Numbered from the stretch's first letter, positions 1 to 10,787 are shown. The stretch is 64,000 nt of DNA from Hippasteria phrygiana (GCA_037893225.1 JAZGUH010000360.1:1860001-1924000); one strand, 5' to 3'. The notes: generated by a model not told the origin, from the letters alone. Numbers and translations are program-made.

Positions 1-703
1 TACTCTTATCTAGTTCGCTAGAGTCATAATTTCTACCCGGTACTGGTAAATATTTATGCGTATTTAAATTATCGTAATAATATACGCCGTACCTAATCCT
101 CCAGAAGTTAAGTCTGCAGTCTGTTTAAAACTCACGTTTGGATCGACTTGAAAGCATCGACAAGTATTAGTATAAGCGCCGTGATCGATGCTATTTTTTA
201 GATCGTCGAATGCATCGTCGTTTGGAACTGGGCATTGTTAGAAAGTAAAGTATCTTTCTGATCGTGAAATATATGTGAAACTTGAATAAAGCCGATATTA
301 CGGGGTTTTTATGTAGCAACGATTCTAGTCCTACACCGCAACCCGACGTCGCGCACCAGTTGAGTTGATTTTGATAAAACGTCATGGGGTCTGATGCATA
401 GCGTTGTACTTGCTCGTCGTGTTTTATGTCGGACATTTTATAAGCGCTAAATATATCCGCTAAATTAGCGTTAAAAGACCCGTTGTCGTTGGCGTTTACG
501 ATGATGTTAAGTTGACTCAAGTTCATGTTCAACGGGGTACTCTCCGGGGTAATTGCTTCGTACTTGTCGCTAGCACTCGTACTCGCGTAGCTACGTTCGT
601 AGGGCGTATCGTCGTGACCTCCAGCTAGATTCATGATATCTAGAGCATTTTTTATCGTTTGATTATTAACGTCTAAAAATTTCATAAATTGAGCGGATTT
701 CAT
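1..703 (-). pseudogene. Polinton-like element gene of unknown function, frameshifted, cut by window edge
   Basis: A 170-codon frame runs from an ATG at 703 down to 191. The sequence below it stays codon-like in other frames as far as base 1, so at least two frameshifts (near 230 and near 75) have broken one longer gene whose 3' end lies outside the window. The N-terminal half is polar and Ser/Asn/Asp-rich; about residues 115-125 there is a small Cys/Gly-rich stretch (WCATSGCGVG). I do not recognise the family. Its place beside a protein-primed DNA polymerase and next to a divergent gene on the plus strand makes it likely to be a structural or accessory gene of the Polinton/adintovirus-like element. 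That role is inference from position only. Confidence 0.45.
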
Positions 704-711
704 TTTTCTAT

Positions 712-737
712 TTTAAATCTTATTTATAAGATTTAAA
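712..737. promoter_or_regulatory. Divergent promoter region with a 12-bp-arm palindrome
   Basis: Only 40 bases separate the ATG at 703 (minus) from the ATG at 744 (plus). They hold a perfect inverted repeat, TTTAAATCTTAT and ATAAGATTTAAA with a 2-base spacer. The A/T-rich symmetric sequence could serve both genes as a shared promoter or as a hairpin in their leaders. This is inferred from position. Confidence 0.4.
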
Positions 738-743
738 TAAAAA

Positions 744-2702
744 ATGGAATCGCACGTTTTTGAAATGTTTGCTAGCGAACAAACTTTTAATTTATCAAAA
801 CCTATAGATAACTCTATGGAAGATTACTGTATGAGTTTAAACAGCGTGATATTTACCGAGGGATTTTATAATATAACTAGTAATAGCGAAATTCTCTATT
901 TTATAAATCAAATCGATCCGAACACGGGGGAAATAACGGGTAGTACAGATGGTAGAATTGATATTCCGGCTGGATATTACGATATAGATTGGATCGGAGA
1001 TAGACCTAGTAAATTAGTTTGGTTAGAAGTCTCTATAGATAAACTTAATAAAAAGATATCTTTCTATATAACGGAAGAAAATAACGTTCTACGCTTTGAT
1101 AAAAACATTAAACATTTCGTCACAGTTTTCACGAACAGACGAATTTTGCCTTTCCGCACTAAACTAAAGTTACAAGAAAATCAGGTTTTAAGCTGCTCAC
1201 TTTCTAAATTGAAGATATTACCTGCGTTCATACCACATGTTGATTCAGTGTTGACACTGTTAAAGTTCAGTTCTCGGTCTTTCACAAGTAATTGGCAGCT
1301 AAGCGATAAGTCAATTAATTACAGAGTTATTAATTGATTAATAAGTTTGTCTGTTCGTGAAAACTCAGAAGCAAGAAATGGCCCGTTTTGCCCCACAGAG
1401 TGTCAATTGTCTCTTCGTGAAAACCCAAAATCCATTTTCTGGCAATTTTGCCCTTCACAGCCCCATTGTATTAACACGGAGTTCAAATTCGTCTCTTCGT
1501 GAAAACCCAAAATCCATTTTCTGGCAATTTTGCCCTTAACAGCCATACTGTATTAACACGGAGTTCAAATTCGTCTCTTCGTGAAAACCTAAAATCTATT
1601 TTCTGGCAATTTTACCCTTCACAGCCCTATTGTATTAACACGGAGTTCCGAATTGGCTCTTCTGATCGTGAAAACCCAAAATCCATTTTCTGGCAATTTT
1701 GTCCTTCACAGCCCTATTGTAACATAGAGTTCTGAATTGGCTCTTCGTGAAAACCCAAAATCCATTTTCTGGCAATTTTGCCCTTCTCGGCCATAGCGTA
1801 TATATAGCCGAGAAGGGCAAAATTGCCAGAAAATGGATTTTGGGTTTTCACGAAGAGCCAATTCGGAACTCCGTGTTAATACAATTATAGGGCTGTGAAG
1901 GGCAAAATTGCCAGAAAATGGATTTTAGGTTTTCACGAAGAGACGAATTTGATCTCCGTGTTAATACAGTATGGCTGTTAAGAGCAAAATTGCCAGAAAA
2001 TGGATTTGGGGTTTTCACGAAGAGACGAATTTGAACTCCGTGTTAATACAATGGGGCTGTGAAGGGCAAAATTGCCAGAAAATGGATTTTGGGTTTTCAC
2101 GAAGAGACAATTGACACTCTGTGGGGCAAAACGGGCCATTTCTCGCTTCTGAGTTTTCACGAACAGACAAATGTATTAATCAATTAATAACTCTGTAATT
2201 AATTGACTTATCTTTTAGCTGCCAATTACTTGTGAAAGACCGAGAACTGAACTTTAACATAGTGTCAACACTGAATCAACATGTGGTATGAACAGCTTAA
2301 AACCTGATTTTCTTGTAACTTTAGTTTTAGTGCGGAGAGGCAAAATTCGTCTGTTCGTGAAAACTGTGACGAATTTTGTTGGGGATATCAGCCAAAAACT
2401 TAGTTTTTTGCATAGATTACGTAGGACATTATAATACAACGCCTATCGATACAGTATTTTTACATTGCGGCGAATTATCTACGTCTAATAATTTCTATAA
2501 CGGAAGGGGCGCGTACTTGTTATACGTTATACCAATAACGAAAAGAGATGATACGCTTATCGAGAGTATAAGAGCACCCGCTCATAGACTCGCGGGTGAT
2601 AAGATAAACCAACTTAGCTTTAGTATCAGAGACCGCGACGGCGAGTTAATCGATAATCGAGGAAAAAAGATTAGTTTTAACTTGACGATCGGTAAATTTT
2701 AA
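744..2702 (+). pseudogene. Polinton-associated paralog 1, split by a foldback transposon
   Basis: The gene opens with MESHVFEM at 744 and reads to about 1115. It is then interrupted by the foldback element at 1116-2373 and resumes at about 2376, ending in a stop at 2700-2702. Without the insert it would encode roughly 235 residues. The product looks beta-strand-rich, with motifs such as YCMSLNSVIF, IPAGYYDIDWI and CGELSTSNNFYNG. Such segments recur in proteins neighbouring animal Polinton polymerases, but I cannot assign a function; a virion structural role is a guess. A second copy of the gene follows at 2739 and shares the opening residues and the CGELSTSNNFYNG block. The insertion destroys the reading frame. 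Confidence 0.5.
1116..2373. mobile_element. Foldback DNA transposon with about 0.6-kb inverted arms
   Basis: The ends are mirror images: TTCGTCACAGTTTTCACGAA at the left and its reverse complement at the right. The inverted homology runs inward almost to the centre near 1801, where the two arms meet at an inverted CCCTTCTCGGC. Each arm contains 82-bp tandem units built on CGTGAAAACCCAAAATCC, TTTTCTGGCAATTTTGCCCT and TATTAACACGGAG. No transposase is present. The left arm is a little longer than the right. A target-site duplication is not clear because the flanking bases merge with the terminal TTCG/CGAA. The element lies inside the coding region of paralog 1. Confidence 0.8.
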
Positions 2703-2738
2703 GCGATTTTTAAAGATTTTTTTGTACGCTTTATTAAA

Positions 2739-3428
2739 ATGGAATCGCACGTTTTTGAAATGATTGGTAACGAGATAGATAACTCTAATGGAAATTACTG
2801 TATGAGTTTAAACAGCGCGATATTTGCCATCGGTTTTTATAATATAGGTCAGCGTATTACTATAGAATGGGGTTTATTTGCTGGCCGGGAGGAAACAATG
2901 GTCATACGGTAATTCCAGCTAGAATTTATGATATCGATGGGTTAATAGCCGAATTTAATAAAAACCATTTGATCAGAGTTTCCGCGGACAAGATTAATAG
3001 AAAAATTGTTTTTAATAGCGGTAGTGTCGCAACGGTAGATCTAACAATTGTCATTAGATTCGATCAATATACTCAAAAAGTGTTGAGTCTACCGAGCGTA
3101 TGGTTACCCCTTAATGGCGAACTTGTAGGGTATTATAACATGAATAATGCGAATGCAAATTTTTTTACATTGCGGCGAATTATCTACGTCTAATAATTTC
3201 TATAACGGAAATCATACTGACTTGTTAGACGTTATACCGATTACATCCGATTCGGATGTAATCGCGTCGTTCCAGAATCAAAGAAAAACTGTCATACCGC
3301 TAATTATGAGTAAAATACCCGAACTGAGTTTTTCTTTCAGAGACCACGACGGCGAGTTAATCGATAATAACCATAAGAAATTTATTTTTCGAGTAGATAT
3401 TTATAACAATTCTTGTTCTAATCTTTAG
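2739..3428 (+). pseudogene. Polinton-associated paralog 2, two frameshifts
   Basis: This is a second member of the MESHVFEM family, starting at 2739, 36 bases after the stop of paralog 1. The opening frame breaks near 2870, a second frame is open to about 3165, and a third carries the C-terminal CGELSTSNNFYNG block to the stop at 3426-3428. Homology to paralog 1 covers both ends, so the two arose by tandem duplication. Function is unknown. The two indels make an intact product unlikely. Its 3' end overlaps by about 11 bases the stop of the convergent Cys-rich gene on the minus strand. Confidence 0.5.
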
Positions 3429-3891
3429 AGATTCCTAATGTGTTTTTTAATTTTTTATTACACTCGGTACAATTACCGTTTTTAGAAAAAGTACCTCGAC
3501 CGCATACCTTACAGGGGTCTAAGGCTCTGCCGACTTTTTTAAATCGATGCGCGTGTAAAGAGCAATATATAGAGTCAGACTTGACAGTTGGCTTATTACA
3601 GCGATTTAAACTATTACAAAGTAACCAAGAACATCAACGTTTTTCAGGGTTAAATTTTATAACCAGGTTCTTTTATAACTCTTTTATACCTAGTTTTAGC
3701 CATATTTTCTATGAGTTGTGTTTTCCTTTCGTAGAATGATTCGTACAAAGTTGTACCTTTGACCTAGTTCCATAGCCACAAATTAAATACGGTTTAGGCG
3801 CTAGATCACGTCTGCCGAAATGTTCCATGCACCACAGGTCTCCATCATTTTCGCACGTAGTTAGCCTTCCGATGTTTAACCACTTACACAT
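3418..3891 (-). pseudogene. Small Cys/His-rich (zinc-binding-like) Polinton protein, frameshifted
   Basis: An ATG-started frame at 3891-3709 encodes Cys/His motifs (MCKWL, LWCMEHFG, YLICGYG, CTNH). After a shift, a second open stretch down to the stop at 3418-3420 encodes spaced Cys pairs (NRCNK, YCSLHAHR, DPCKVCGRG, NCTECNKK). Together they suggest a protein of about 155 residues with two or more treble-clef or zinc-ribbon-like knuckles. No family is recognised. It sits between the structural-like genes and the polymerase, which suggests a regulatory or DNA-binding role. At least one frameshift, near 3640-3710, breaks it. Confidence 0.4.
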
Positions 3892-3900
3892 GATTTATAT

Positions 3901-3924
3901 ATATTATTATTATTATTATTATTA
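3901..3924. repeat. (ATT)n microsatellite
   Basis: Eight consecutive ATT units between the Cys-rich gene and the polymerase 3' end. Confidence 0.9.
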
Positions 3925-3933
3925 ATTTTTATT

Positions 3934-6900
3934 TCACTTTTTCGATACGCGAGTACACCCTACGAGCGTAGCTACTTGAGTACGATAATGATCGTGCATC
4001 AGAGTATGAATTCCATCGTCTAAGATATGCCGTTTATCGTCTCTGGGATTGAGCGATACCTTATTTTGAGTTAAAGAGTTCATGATATGCTTGTCGCTTC
4101 TCAAAATGTTCATGTCGTGCCGATAAATTGATGAGTTAAACAGACAGTCTTTATAATCTTGATGAGTTATCTCGTTTGAAACGACGTACCTTCTGACTCC
4201 TTTTGATTTCTTAATATTTTTTCCCATCGTCCATTAAAATGGAGTACATTTTTTTTTGATCTGATACGAACCACTTCTTTTATCGGTTTTCCACCACATT
4301 CGTCCTTGAACTTACCTATTATTTTCTTATTAGAATCGTCGTATAAAAAGTGGTCTTTCGGATAATTCGACAAGTCGTATAATTCTTTGTCTTTTTCCAT
4401 GTCTTTGTATAGGTCTTCGGTTTCAATACGTAAAAGCAACGAGTCCGTATCGGTATAAATCAAATCGACTTTGTCTTTGTATTTTACTTTTAGTTTATCG
4501 TAATAAAATTCGTACATTAAAAGTTTACTAAGGTCTAAAATACTCATACCGCAATAGACGGGTTTGTTTAAACGAACTTGAGTTTTATACATGTTTATCA
4601 TTAATAGATCGCAGCATTCAAAAATTATCCTGCTGTTGTAATTTGGTTTGGCTATCAATTTACGAATTTTAGTTTCTTCGTGGACTCTTAACAAGTGAGA
4701 GTCCATTCGCTTTCTAACATCTTCCATAGTTTTGCCAAATACCGAGTTGTTCATCAATTTAAAAAAGTCTTTTTCGAAATCGGACTTATTAGCTTCTTTT
4801 CTGAGTTGGGTATTTTTATCGATGTAAGATTTCATCCAAGGCGCTTGAGTAAACTTTAAAACCCTATGTACTCGGGTTATAACTAGCCTGTGAAGGAAGT
4901 CAAATTTTAGATTTCTATAATGAGTTACGTAATTCTTTCTTGGTCCGCCCGTCGCTACCAACTTGGTTTCATTCGATGGTTGTGAGCCTGTTTTTTCCAT
5001 CAAGTCTAGCTGATAAGGACTCATCGATTCTAAAGGAATGACTTGGTTTATGGGTGCTAAAGGATAACCGTTGTGTAAGTCGTGTAAATGTTTTAGATAG
5101 TCTAAATCCACTTCTAGTACCCACCCCCAAAAAGAGTCGTCGGCTAGAGACAATATATATTCGGTGGTGAACAGGGGTAAATATTTGTCTTTTATACCCA
5201 CCTAAAATCTGCGTACGGTAATGGTTGAGACATGGCCCAACCGTACAAATTGTTGGCATCTAGATACGAAATAAACGAGTTGGGTTTATCGGGATCGTAA
5301 TCTTTTAGATACTCGTTATTAGCCTCGGCATAGCGAGTACTACCCACGCTAGATATTCCCCCTCTGGTTCCTTTCTCTATGAATAAATGCTGATCTATAT
5401 CGGTCAAGAGTTCTAATTTGACTTTCGAGTGTTTTAATAAAGCGTCCCAACTTAGACCGGGTAATGTGAAATAATGCCACGGATCTAATCCGTAATTTAC
5501 TATACAGAGTTTTCTAAAGTTTTCAAACACATCGGCCAATAATAATACATCGGTCAATACGTAGAGGTCGTGATATTCACCCAAGTTTTTAATGTTAAAA
5601 GTCTGCCATACTTTTTTAGCGTGTTCGTAATCCGAGTCGCTTATATCGGACTCGGTTAGAGCGCTATAAAAATGACATTTATCGGGAAGTTTAGTTTCGT
5701 TGAATCGTTCGAAATCATCTATGTACTCGTACGGATATACACCCTTTTTAATTAAAAGATCGCGTTTAATGGGGTCGGCTGGCACCAGCGCTTTGCCGAT
5801 ATATCTAAACGCATCTCTCGGACACGCGGCTACTAATCGTTCTAACGACGTAGATAAAAACTTGAAAGAATCTAAAAATCTGGGTTGACCTACCAAAAAT
5901 GAAATGTATTTTTCGGACGTTTTAGATACACTTTAGTTTTCCGTTGGTTTCCGAAATACTCTGCATAATCAAATGAGCGTCGTAATTTTCTAAATTATGA
6001 ATAATGACTGGGATTGGCGTTTTACCGGATTTTATCTGTAATTTCAAGTTACAGCACATGTGTGCCGCTCCTCTGTAGTTGCCATAACAGTGATGTGACA
6101 ATGATCTCTTACTTTTCTAAACGCGCAAATCTCTCTGTCACATATTCCACAAAATATTGGAGGATGTTTACTTTTCAGTTTATTCTCGTCTACATCGGCT
6201 CTTTGAAATCTTCTTGGTTTAGGGTGGTGCCATATGGCGCGTAGCAAGTCTTTTTTAAGGTGCTGGCCTCTTTTTCCACTAGGTTTTCCCAATTTTATTC
6301 CTTCATCTTCGACGAGTGTTAGTATTTCTTTCGGAGTTTTTATGTCTAGATTGTAGTATTTAGATTCGCAATCAAATTCTGATCCAATTTGTTCCGGACA
6401 TTCGCATTCGCAAGTATTTGTTTTATAGTTAAAGGGGTACTCGCAAATCCAACAATTTTTAGCGTCGTTATGAGCTAACTCGTCTTCGGGCATAAAAATC
6501 ATGGGTTTGGGATTCTCGAATATTTCGTTGATTTTGTCTTTTTCGTCTAATAAATTATCTAAGAAATGCGATGTTGCGTCCGTCCCTCTATAAGTCTTGG
6601 GCTCGCCTAAAACTTGGCCGTCGGGTCCGATTATGATATAAGCGTAGCCGCATGCTTTATGTTCGTGAGTCTTTTTAGTCTGCGCGTCTTCGTCCGTTGG
6701 GGTTTGTAATGGTAATAAGATACTTTCAAAGTCCGCATATATAGTAAAAGTACGTATAGGTTGTCTATTTTTAAAGTTTTTAAACTTTAGAATGTTGTTG
6801 GTTGAGTCGGGTAATACTGCTAAAGCCGGGGTTTGGCTAACACCCCTACAATCTATCTCGTGTCTGTCTAAAATATCTTGCCTACTGAAATGTTGCAGGC

Positions 6901-7706
6901 ATCACGTACAAAAATATTTGCGTCCGTTGTGTTTAGTTTCGTTGGACAGTAAACGGCTTAGGTTTTTTATCCAACAATAATGATTATTGTCTCCTTTAGA
7001 AAATAACAACAGATTTATGACCGGTTTTCGTTGAGTAGTTATTCTCAGCGGGAAAATTTTATTTTCATAACCAAAAACGTTAATGGCGAGATTATTTTGT
7101 TTTTCGATCTTGTCAATATCCGTGATGGGGGTTGGAAACCCTACGTTCTTAAAATCTAATCCATCATCTTCTTCGAAGATAGAATTCCTTTCGTAGTGAA
7201 TAGTATAGTTGGGGTTGTTTTTAATTGATTCTTTGGCTCTCAACGACCATCTGATACACTCCATCTTCGTTTTTAACATTGACGACTGCCTTTTTATGGA
7301 TTATGTGAGGGGGTAGTGGAATGTAAGAATTGCCTCTTATTGGTTGGTAATTAGAAACGTTAATATAGAGCGCCTTTAAATCGTGAATTGCCCAACCGCT
7401 TCCGTTTGTTTGAAATTTTTCTATTTTTTCGATTATGATATCTATCTGTTCTTGTACTTGGTTTTCGATTTCGCCTTCATTTAATACGATCGATTGAAGC
7501 CCGAAAAAAACACTGGTTTCTTCGGTAAAAGTGTCGTTTACGTGATTATACTTTCTCAACGTAACTTTAAACGCGAGTTGAAATTTAAAGCTTCTAAATT
7601 CGTTTAGTGCGCCTTTCAACTCGTCTATGATTTTAAGTTTGTTTTCGTTAAAAAATGCTAGAGGATCTACGAGAATTGTATCGATACTCATCTCATAATT
7701 ACGCAA
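3934..7706 (-). pseudogene. Protein-primed family-B DNA polymerase (Polinton/adintovirus-like), copy 1
   Basis: The gene is read from about 7706 down to 3934 in several frames. In order it shows an N-terminal region with GSGW and YIPLP motifs; the exonuclease I motif YADFES near 6725-6742; a Cys-rich CWICEYPF segment near 6450; an HCHIT endonuclease-VII-like knuckle near 6090; an Exo II-like NYDAH near 5980; an Exo III-like block around 5530-5580; polymerase motif A (YLDANNLYGWAM) near 5233-5266; motif B (KLMNNSVFGKT) near 4728-4760; motif C (YTDTDS) near 4440-4460; and the conserved C-terminal DYKDCLFN segment near 4140. These identify the protein-primed polB of Polintons/Mavericks and related animal viruses. 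Frameshifts near 7260, 6900, 6085, 5935, 5200 and 4235 kill it. No integrase, ATPase, protease or capsid gene is recognisable in the window. Confidence 0.85.
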
Positions 7707-8083
7707 ATAATTTCTGAATGGCCTCGGAGTTGTTTCGTTATAAAAGCCAAGGGGGCAAGTTCTTTGTCGGGTTTTTTATAATATCGCCGTATGGCAGATT
7801 CAAAATCTTTTTTAATGTATCGACCCCTTCTCCCGGTAGGATCACCCAGCGGGATGTGTTTATCTATGATTAAATCTTCTAATAATTCTTTAGACTGAAA
7901 CCGCAAATTTTTATAAAGTGCCTCATTCTTTTTTATGACCGATATATAGTCTAGTCTGATGAACGTACCATTGCGTCCGGTTGGTGGGCCCAACGTAATG
8001 GCATATTTATCGATATACTTTTTCAGATCGTTTTTTGTCCAACGGGTGTAACCCGTTGCGGGTATCATTCTGTTTTCCATCAT
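7688..8083 (-). pseudogene. N-terminal segment or upstream ORF of the polymerase, with SAP-like repeats
   Basis: This 131-codon frame starts at an ATG at 8083 and ends just past the start of the next polymerase frame. It holds two copies of a short repeat, ITLGPPTGRNGTFIRLD and IPLGDPTGRRGRYIKKD, each after a helical stretch rich in Leu/Lys. The same motif occurs a third time inside the polymerase near 6280 (IKLGKPSGKRGQHLKKD). The shape (helix, Gly-rich turn, basic end) is reminiscent of SAP-type DNA-binding motifs, but this is my reading and not a database match. It is either the true N-terminus of the polymerase, now separated by a frameshift near 7720, or a separate small gene overlapping it. 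Confidence 0.5.
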
Positions 8084-8154
8084 TTATAATAGATGTTTTT
8101 TTTATTTAAAAAATAAAAAAAAGATTAAACTTTTTTTGCCCCAAAAATTTATAC

Positions 8155-8185
<31 letters not shown>

Positions 8186-8927
8186 TTTGCTTCCTAAAAA
8201 TGTGGGGGTTTTCCCTTTTTTGGAATCTGCCGATTTTCTCATTTTGATTTTTAAAATTTTTGGGGGGAAAAAAGAGGAAAGAGGGAGGGAGAGAGAGGAG
8301 GGAAAACGGAGGTGGGGCAGTACTCTCCTTTCTCTACTACTCCGGCCAATTTACGGCAAAACAGGCCTTGACCTAGAAGTAATTGCAATAAAATTTATTT
8401 TAATTCAAAACACGAAGAAAAAAAAAAACTGATTAACATACTAAAAATCTAATTTCATCCATGGAGTGGAAAGTTGGTTTTACTCGCCTTTTCTTGACTG
8501 ATTTTCGTAACGCGTTATAGCGTAAACTGTCGTTTGCACTGTGACATGTTATGCTCAGCGTCTGTTGCCCGTCAGCACATCCTTTCACATAACGTCGGGA
8601 TAAAACACGACTGCTCACAACAGGCGGCTTTGTCCTGTGTATATTACCGAAATCTTTAGGATTTTACTTTGCCGGACGTCAACGTTGGGACGCAAAACTA
8701 TATATATTTGATTTTTTAAAGAAAGAATTTTGATTTTCTTTTACTACTTTAATTATTATCCACAAATTGACTAAACTGTTGCCAGTATTACAACTCAGTA
8801 AATCATTCGTTCTGGGGAGATCCTTGCATGGCATGGTTGAAAGCGTAGACATGGGCTTCAGTCCAATATTACTTATTTGCTATATTTATTTATTTATTTA
8901 TTTATTTAGTTCTCTGGTATGAGAAAG
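8084..8927. other. Non-coding flank 5' of the polymerase
   Basis: The stretch is T/A-rich from 8094 to 8210 and purine-rich near 8265-8310, with no credible coding sequence. A short TTTA microsatellite lies at 8884-8908. The Polinton terminal repeat should lie on this side, but I could not identify it. Confidence 0.4.
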
Positions 8928-9840
8928 ACGGCATTAAGACGTCGTTTTTTGATCACGGCCGCTGTAGTATATATACACACGGCTGTAACGACCGTAAAAC
9001 GACGTCCTAAAGACATCATGCTTTTTGGGTTTTGGGTTTTTTTTTGGCAGGTGGGTTGAGTTTTCGGGTAGAAAAAAGACGGCATTGAGATTTTTTTTTG
9101 TCACGGCCGTTGTAGTACACACGACTATAACGACCGTAAAACGACATCGTAAAGGCGTCGTGTTTTGTTGTTTTGTTTGGGCTATTTTTGGCGGGTGGGT
9201 CGAGTTTCGGGACAGGGGAAAAACGTCTTTAGGACGTCGTTTTCTTGTCACGGCCGCTGGAGGCCTAGTACACATGACTATAACGACTGTAAAACGAAGT
9301 TGTAAAGACGTCATTTTTTGTTTGTTAGGGTGTTTACTGTTTGTTTGTTTGTTTGTTTGTTTATTTTTGGTGGGTGGGGAAGATGTTGCGCGCAGGTGAG
9401 GTGAAAGACGTCTTTAAACCGTCGTTTTTTGGTCACGGCCGGCCCGCTGTATGTAGTACACATGACTAGAGAACGACCGTAAAACGACGTCGTAAAGACG
9501 TCGTGTTTTTGTTTGGTGGGGCGGGTGGGGGGATGCGTTTTCGGGTAGGGAGAAAGACGTCTTTAAGACGTCGTTTTTTGGTCACGGCCGCTGTACTACA
9601 CACAACTAGATAACAACTGTGAAACGACGACGTAAAGACGTTATGTTTTTTGTTTTGGTTCTTTTTGGCGGGTGCATGGGGATGAGTATCCGGGTAGGAA
9701 GAAAGACGCATCTATCTATAAGACGTCGCTTTTTGGTCACGCGTGACCAAAAAGCGACGTCTTATAGCCACTGTAGCACACACGACTAGATAACAACCGT
9801 AAAACGACGTCGTAAAGACGTCGTGTTTTTGTTGTTAATT
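8928..9840. repeat. GACGTC-rich tandem repeat, unit about 140-170 bp
   Basis: About six degenerate units repeat this order: AAGACGTCGTTTTTTGGTCA, CGGCCGCTGTAG, ACACACGACTA, CGACCGTAAAACGACGTCGT, AAAGACGTCGTGTTTT, then a G/T-rich GGCGGGTGGG..TTTTCGGGTA spacer. The palindrome GACGTC appears about twice per unit. Open frames across it follow the repeat and are not genes. The last unit contains the palindrome at 9716-9767 and the unoccupied X target. Confidence 0.85.
9716..9767. repeat. 52-bp perfect palindrome
   Basis: Two 26-base arms meet with no spacer at ACG|CGT (9741/9742); each arm contains AAAAAGCGACGTCTTATAG. It can form a cruciform or hairpin. It lies 20 bp from the TA where X inserted in the other copy, and it recurs at 37598-37649. 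Confidence 0.95.
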
Positions 9841-10475
9841 GTTGGGGGCGGGTGGGGATGAGTTTTCGGATGAGTTTTATGTTAACCAAAGAAATCCATT
9901 TCCACAATGCTGAGGACTTAGCAACCATAAGTTGAGTCAGTTGGCATATCAACTGACGTCCGACATCAGTATTCAAATAGAATACAATGTACTAGAATTT
10001 GTTCAGAAGATAAATTCTAGGCAAATAAACAATTCCCATTTCGAATTTTTCCAGCCAAAGGACACACCAACATGGAGCTGCGCGAGCAGTTCATTCTCGC
10101 TGAGGGCGTCAGCCAGTCGATGACCACCGTTCCAGTACGGTCGTAGCTGGCGCTCCCGCTCCCCATCCGAGTCCAGTACTGGAAGCACAGGCTCCCGCAG
10201 CCTGACCGGACCACTCATCAAGGTAGGCCAACCAAGGCCCCCCCCCCCCCAACTGTGTTTCAACAATCATGGTATTGCAGAACCTTACTATAATGAACAC
10301 AGTTACAGTAAACATTTTGTTATAAAGAATACTACTGTTACACTGAATATTTTGCTATCATGAACACTATAATGCTGAACATTTATTTAAAAACCTTGAC
10401 AAGAAATCGCCGCCACTGGTTGTCTTCACTGTTAACATTTGTTAACACTGACAATTTGGGAGACCGCCAACATAG
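9841..10475. other. Exon-like but broken segment and flank
   Basis: From about 10054 (after TTTTTCCAG) to 10220 (before GGTAGGCC) the sequence is GC-richer than its surroundings and codon-like. One frame reads MELREQFILAEGV, and after an apparent shift another gives a Ser/Arg-rich SRSPSESSTGSTGSRS run. All frames across the whole segment carry stops. It may be a decayed host exon. A poly-C run follows at about 10237 and differs in length between the two copies. The remainder shows nothing recognisable. Confidence 0.2.
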
Positions 10476-10548
10476 GGCAAGATAGCTCAGTTGGTAGAGC
10501 GCTGGTACGGTGTTCCGGAGGTCGCAGGTTCGAATCCCACTCCTGCCA
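10476..10548 (+). ncRNA. tRNA-like SINE head (degenerate)
   Basis: It has an A box (TAGCTCAGTTGG, 10483-10494) and a B box (GGTTCGAATCC, about 10527-10537) with tRNA spacing, acceptor arms GGCAAGA/TCCTGCC and a paired D stem. The anticodon loop lacks U33, and the T stem and acceptor stem carry mismatches. It is therefore more likely the tRNA-derived head of a SINE or a decayed tRNA gene than a functional tRNA. The copy at 38364-38436 arose by segmental duplication. Confidence 0.6.
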
Positions 10549-10787
10549 GTTTTCTTTGTTCACTTTGAAATTTTTTGAACACTGTTATAACCATATCCTT
10601 GCTAAATCCAACAATACCAATAAGATTTTACATACTCCCTAGTTTTTTTTAATGAACTTATACTGTGTATTGAAGTGTTGTTCTACTTAGAGGATGTTGG
10701 TTTCTGAGAGAAATCTGTGTCATTTCGTAGTTTTGTCAGATTAAGGTTTATAAAAATAAAACTGGGAATAATTTATAGTTCTTTTTA

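Noticed and set aside
1..8083. Complete Polinton
   Set aside because: No retroviral-type integrase, packaging ATPase, protease, recognisable capsid gene or terminal repeat is visible; only part of a decayed element is present.
9025..9399. 124-codon frame with hydrophobic C-terminus (LLFVCLFVCLFL)
   Set aside because: It lies in the GACGTC satellite and a GTTT microsatellite, and follows the repeat period.
10476..10548. Functional tRNA gene
   Set aside because: U33 is missing and several stems mismatch, so a SINE head or dead tRNA fits better.
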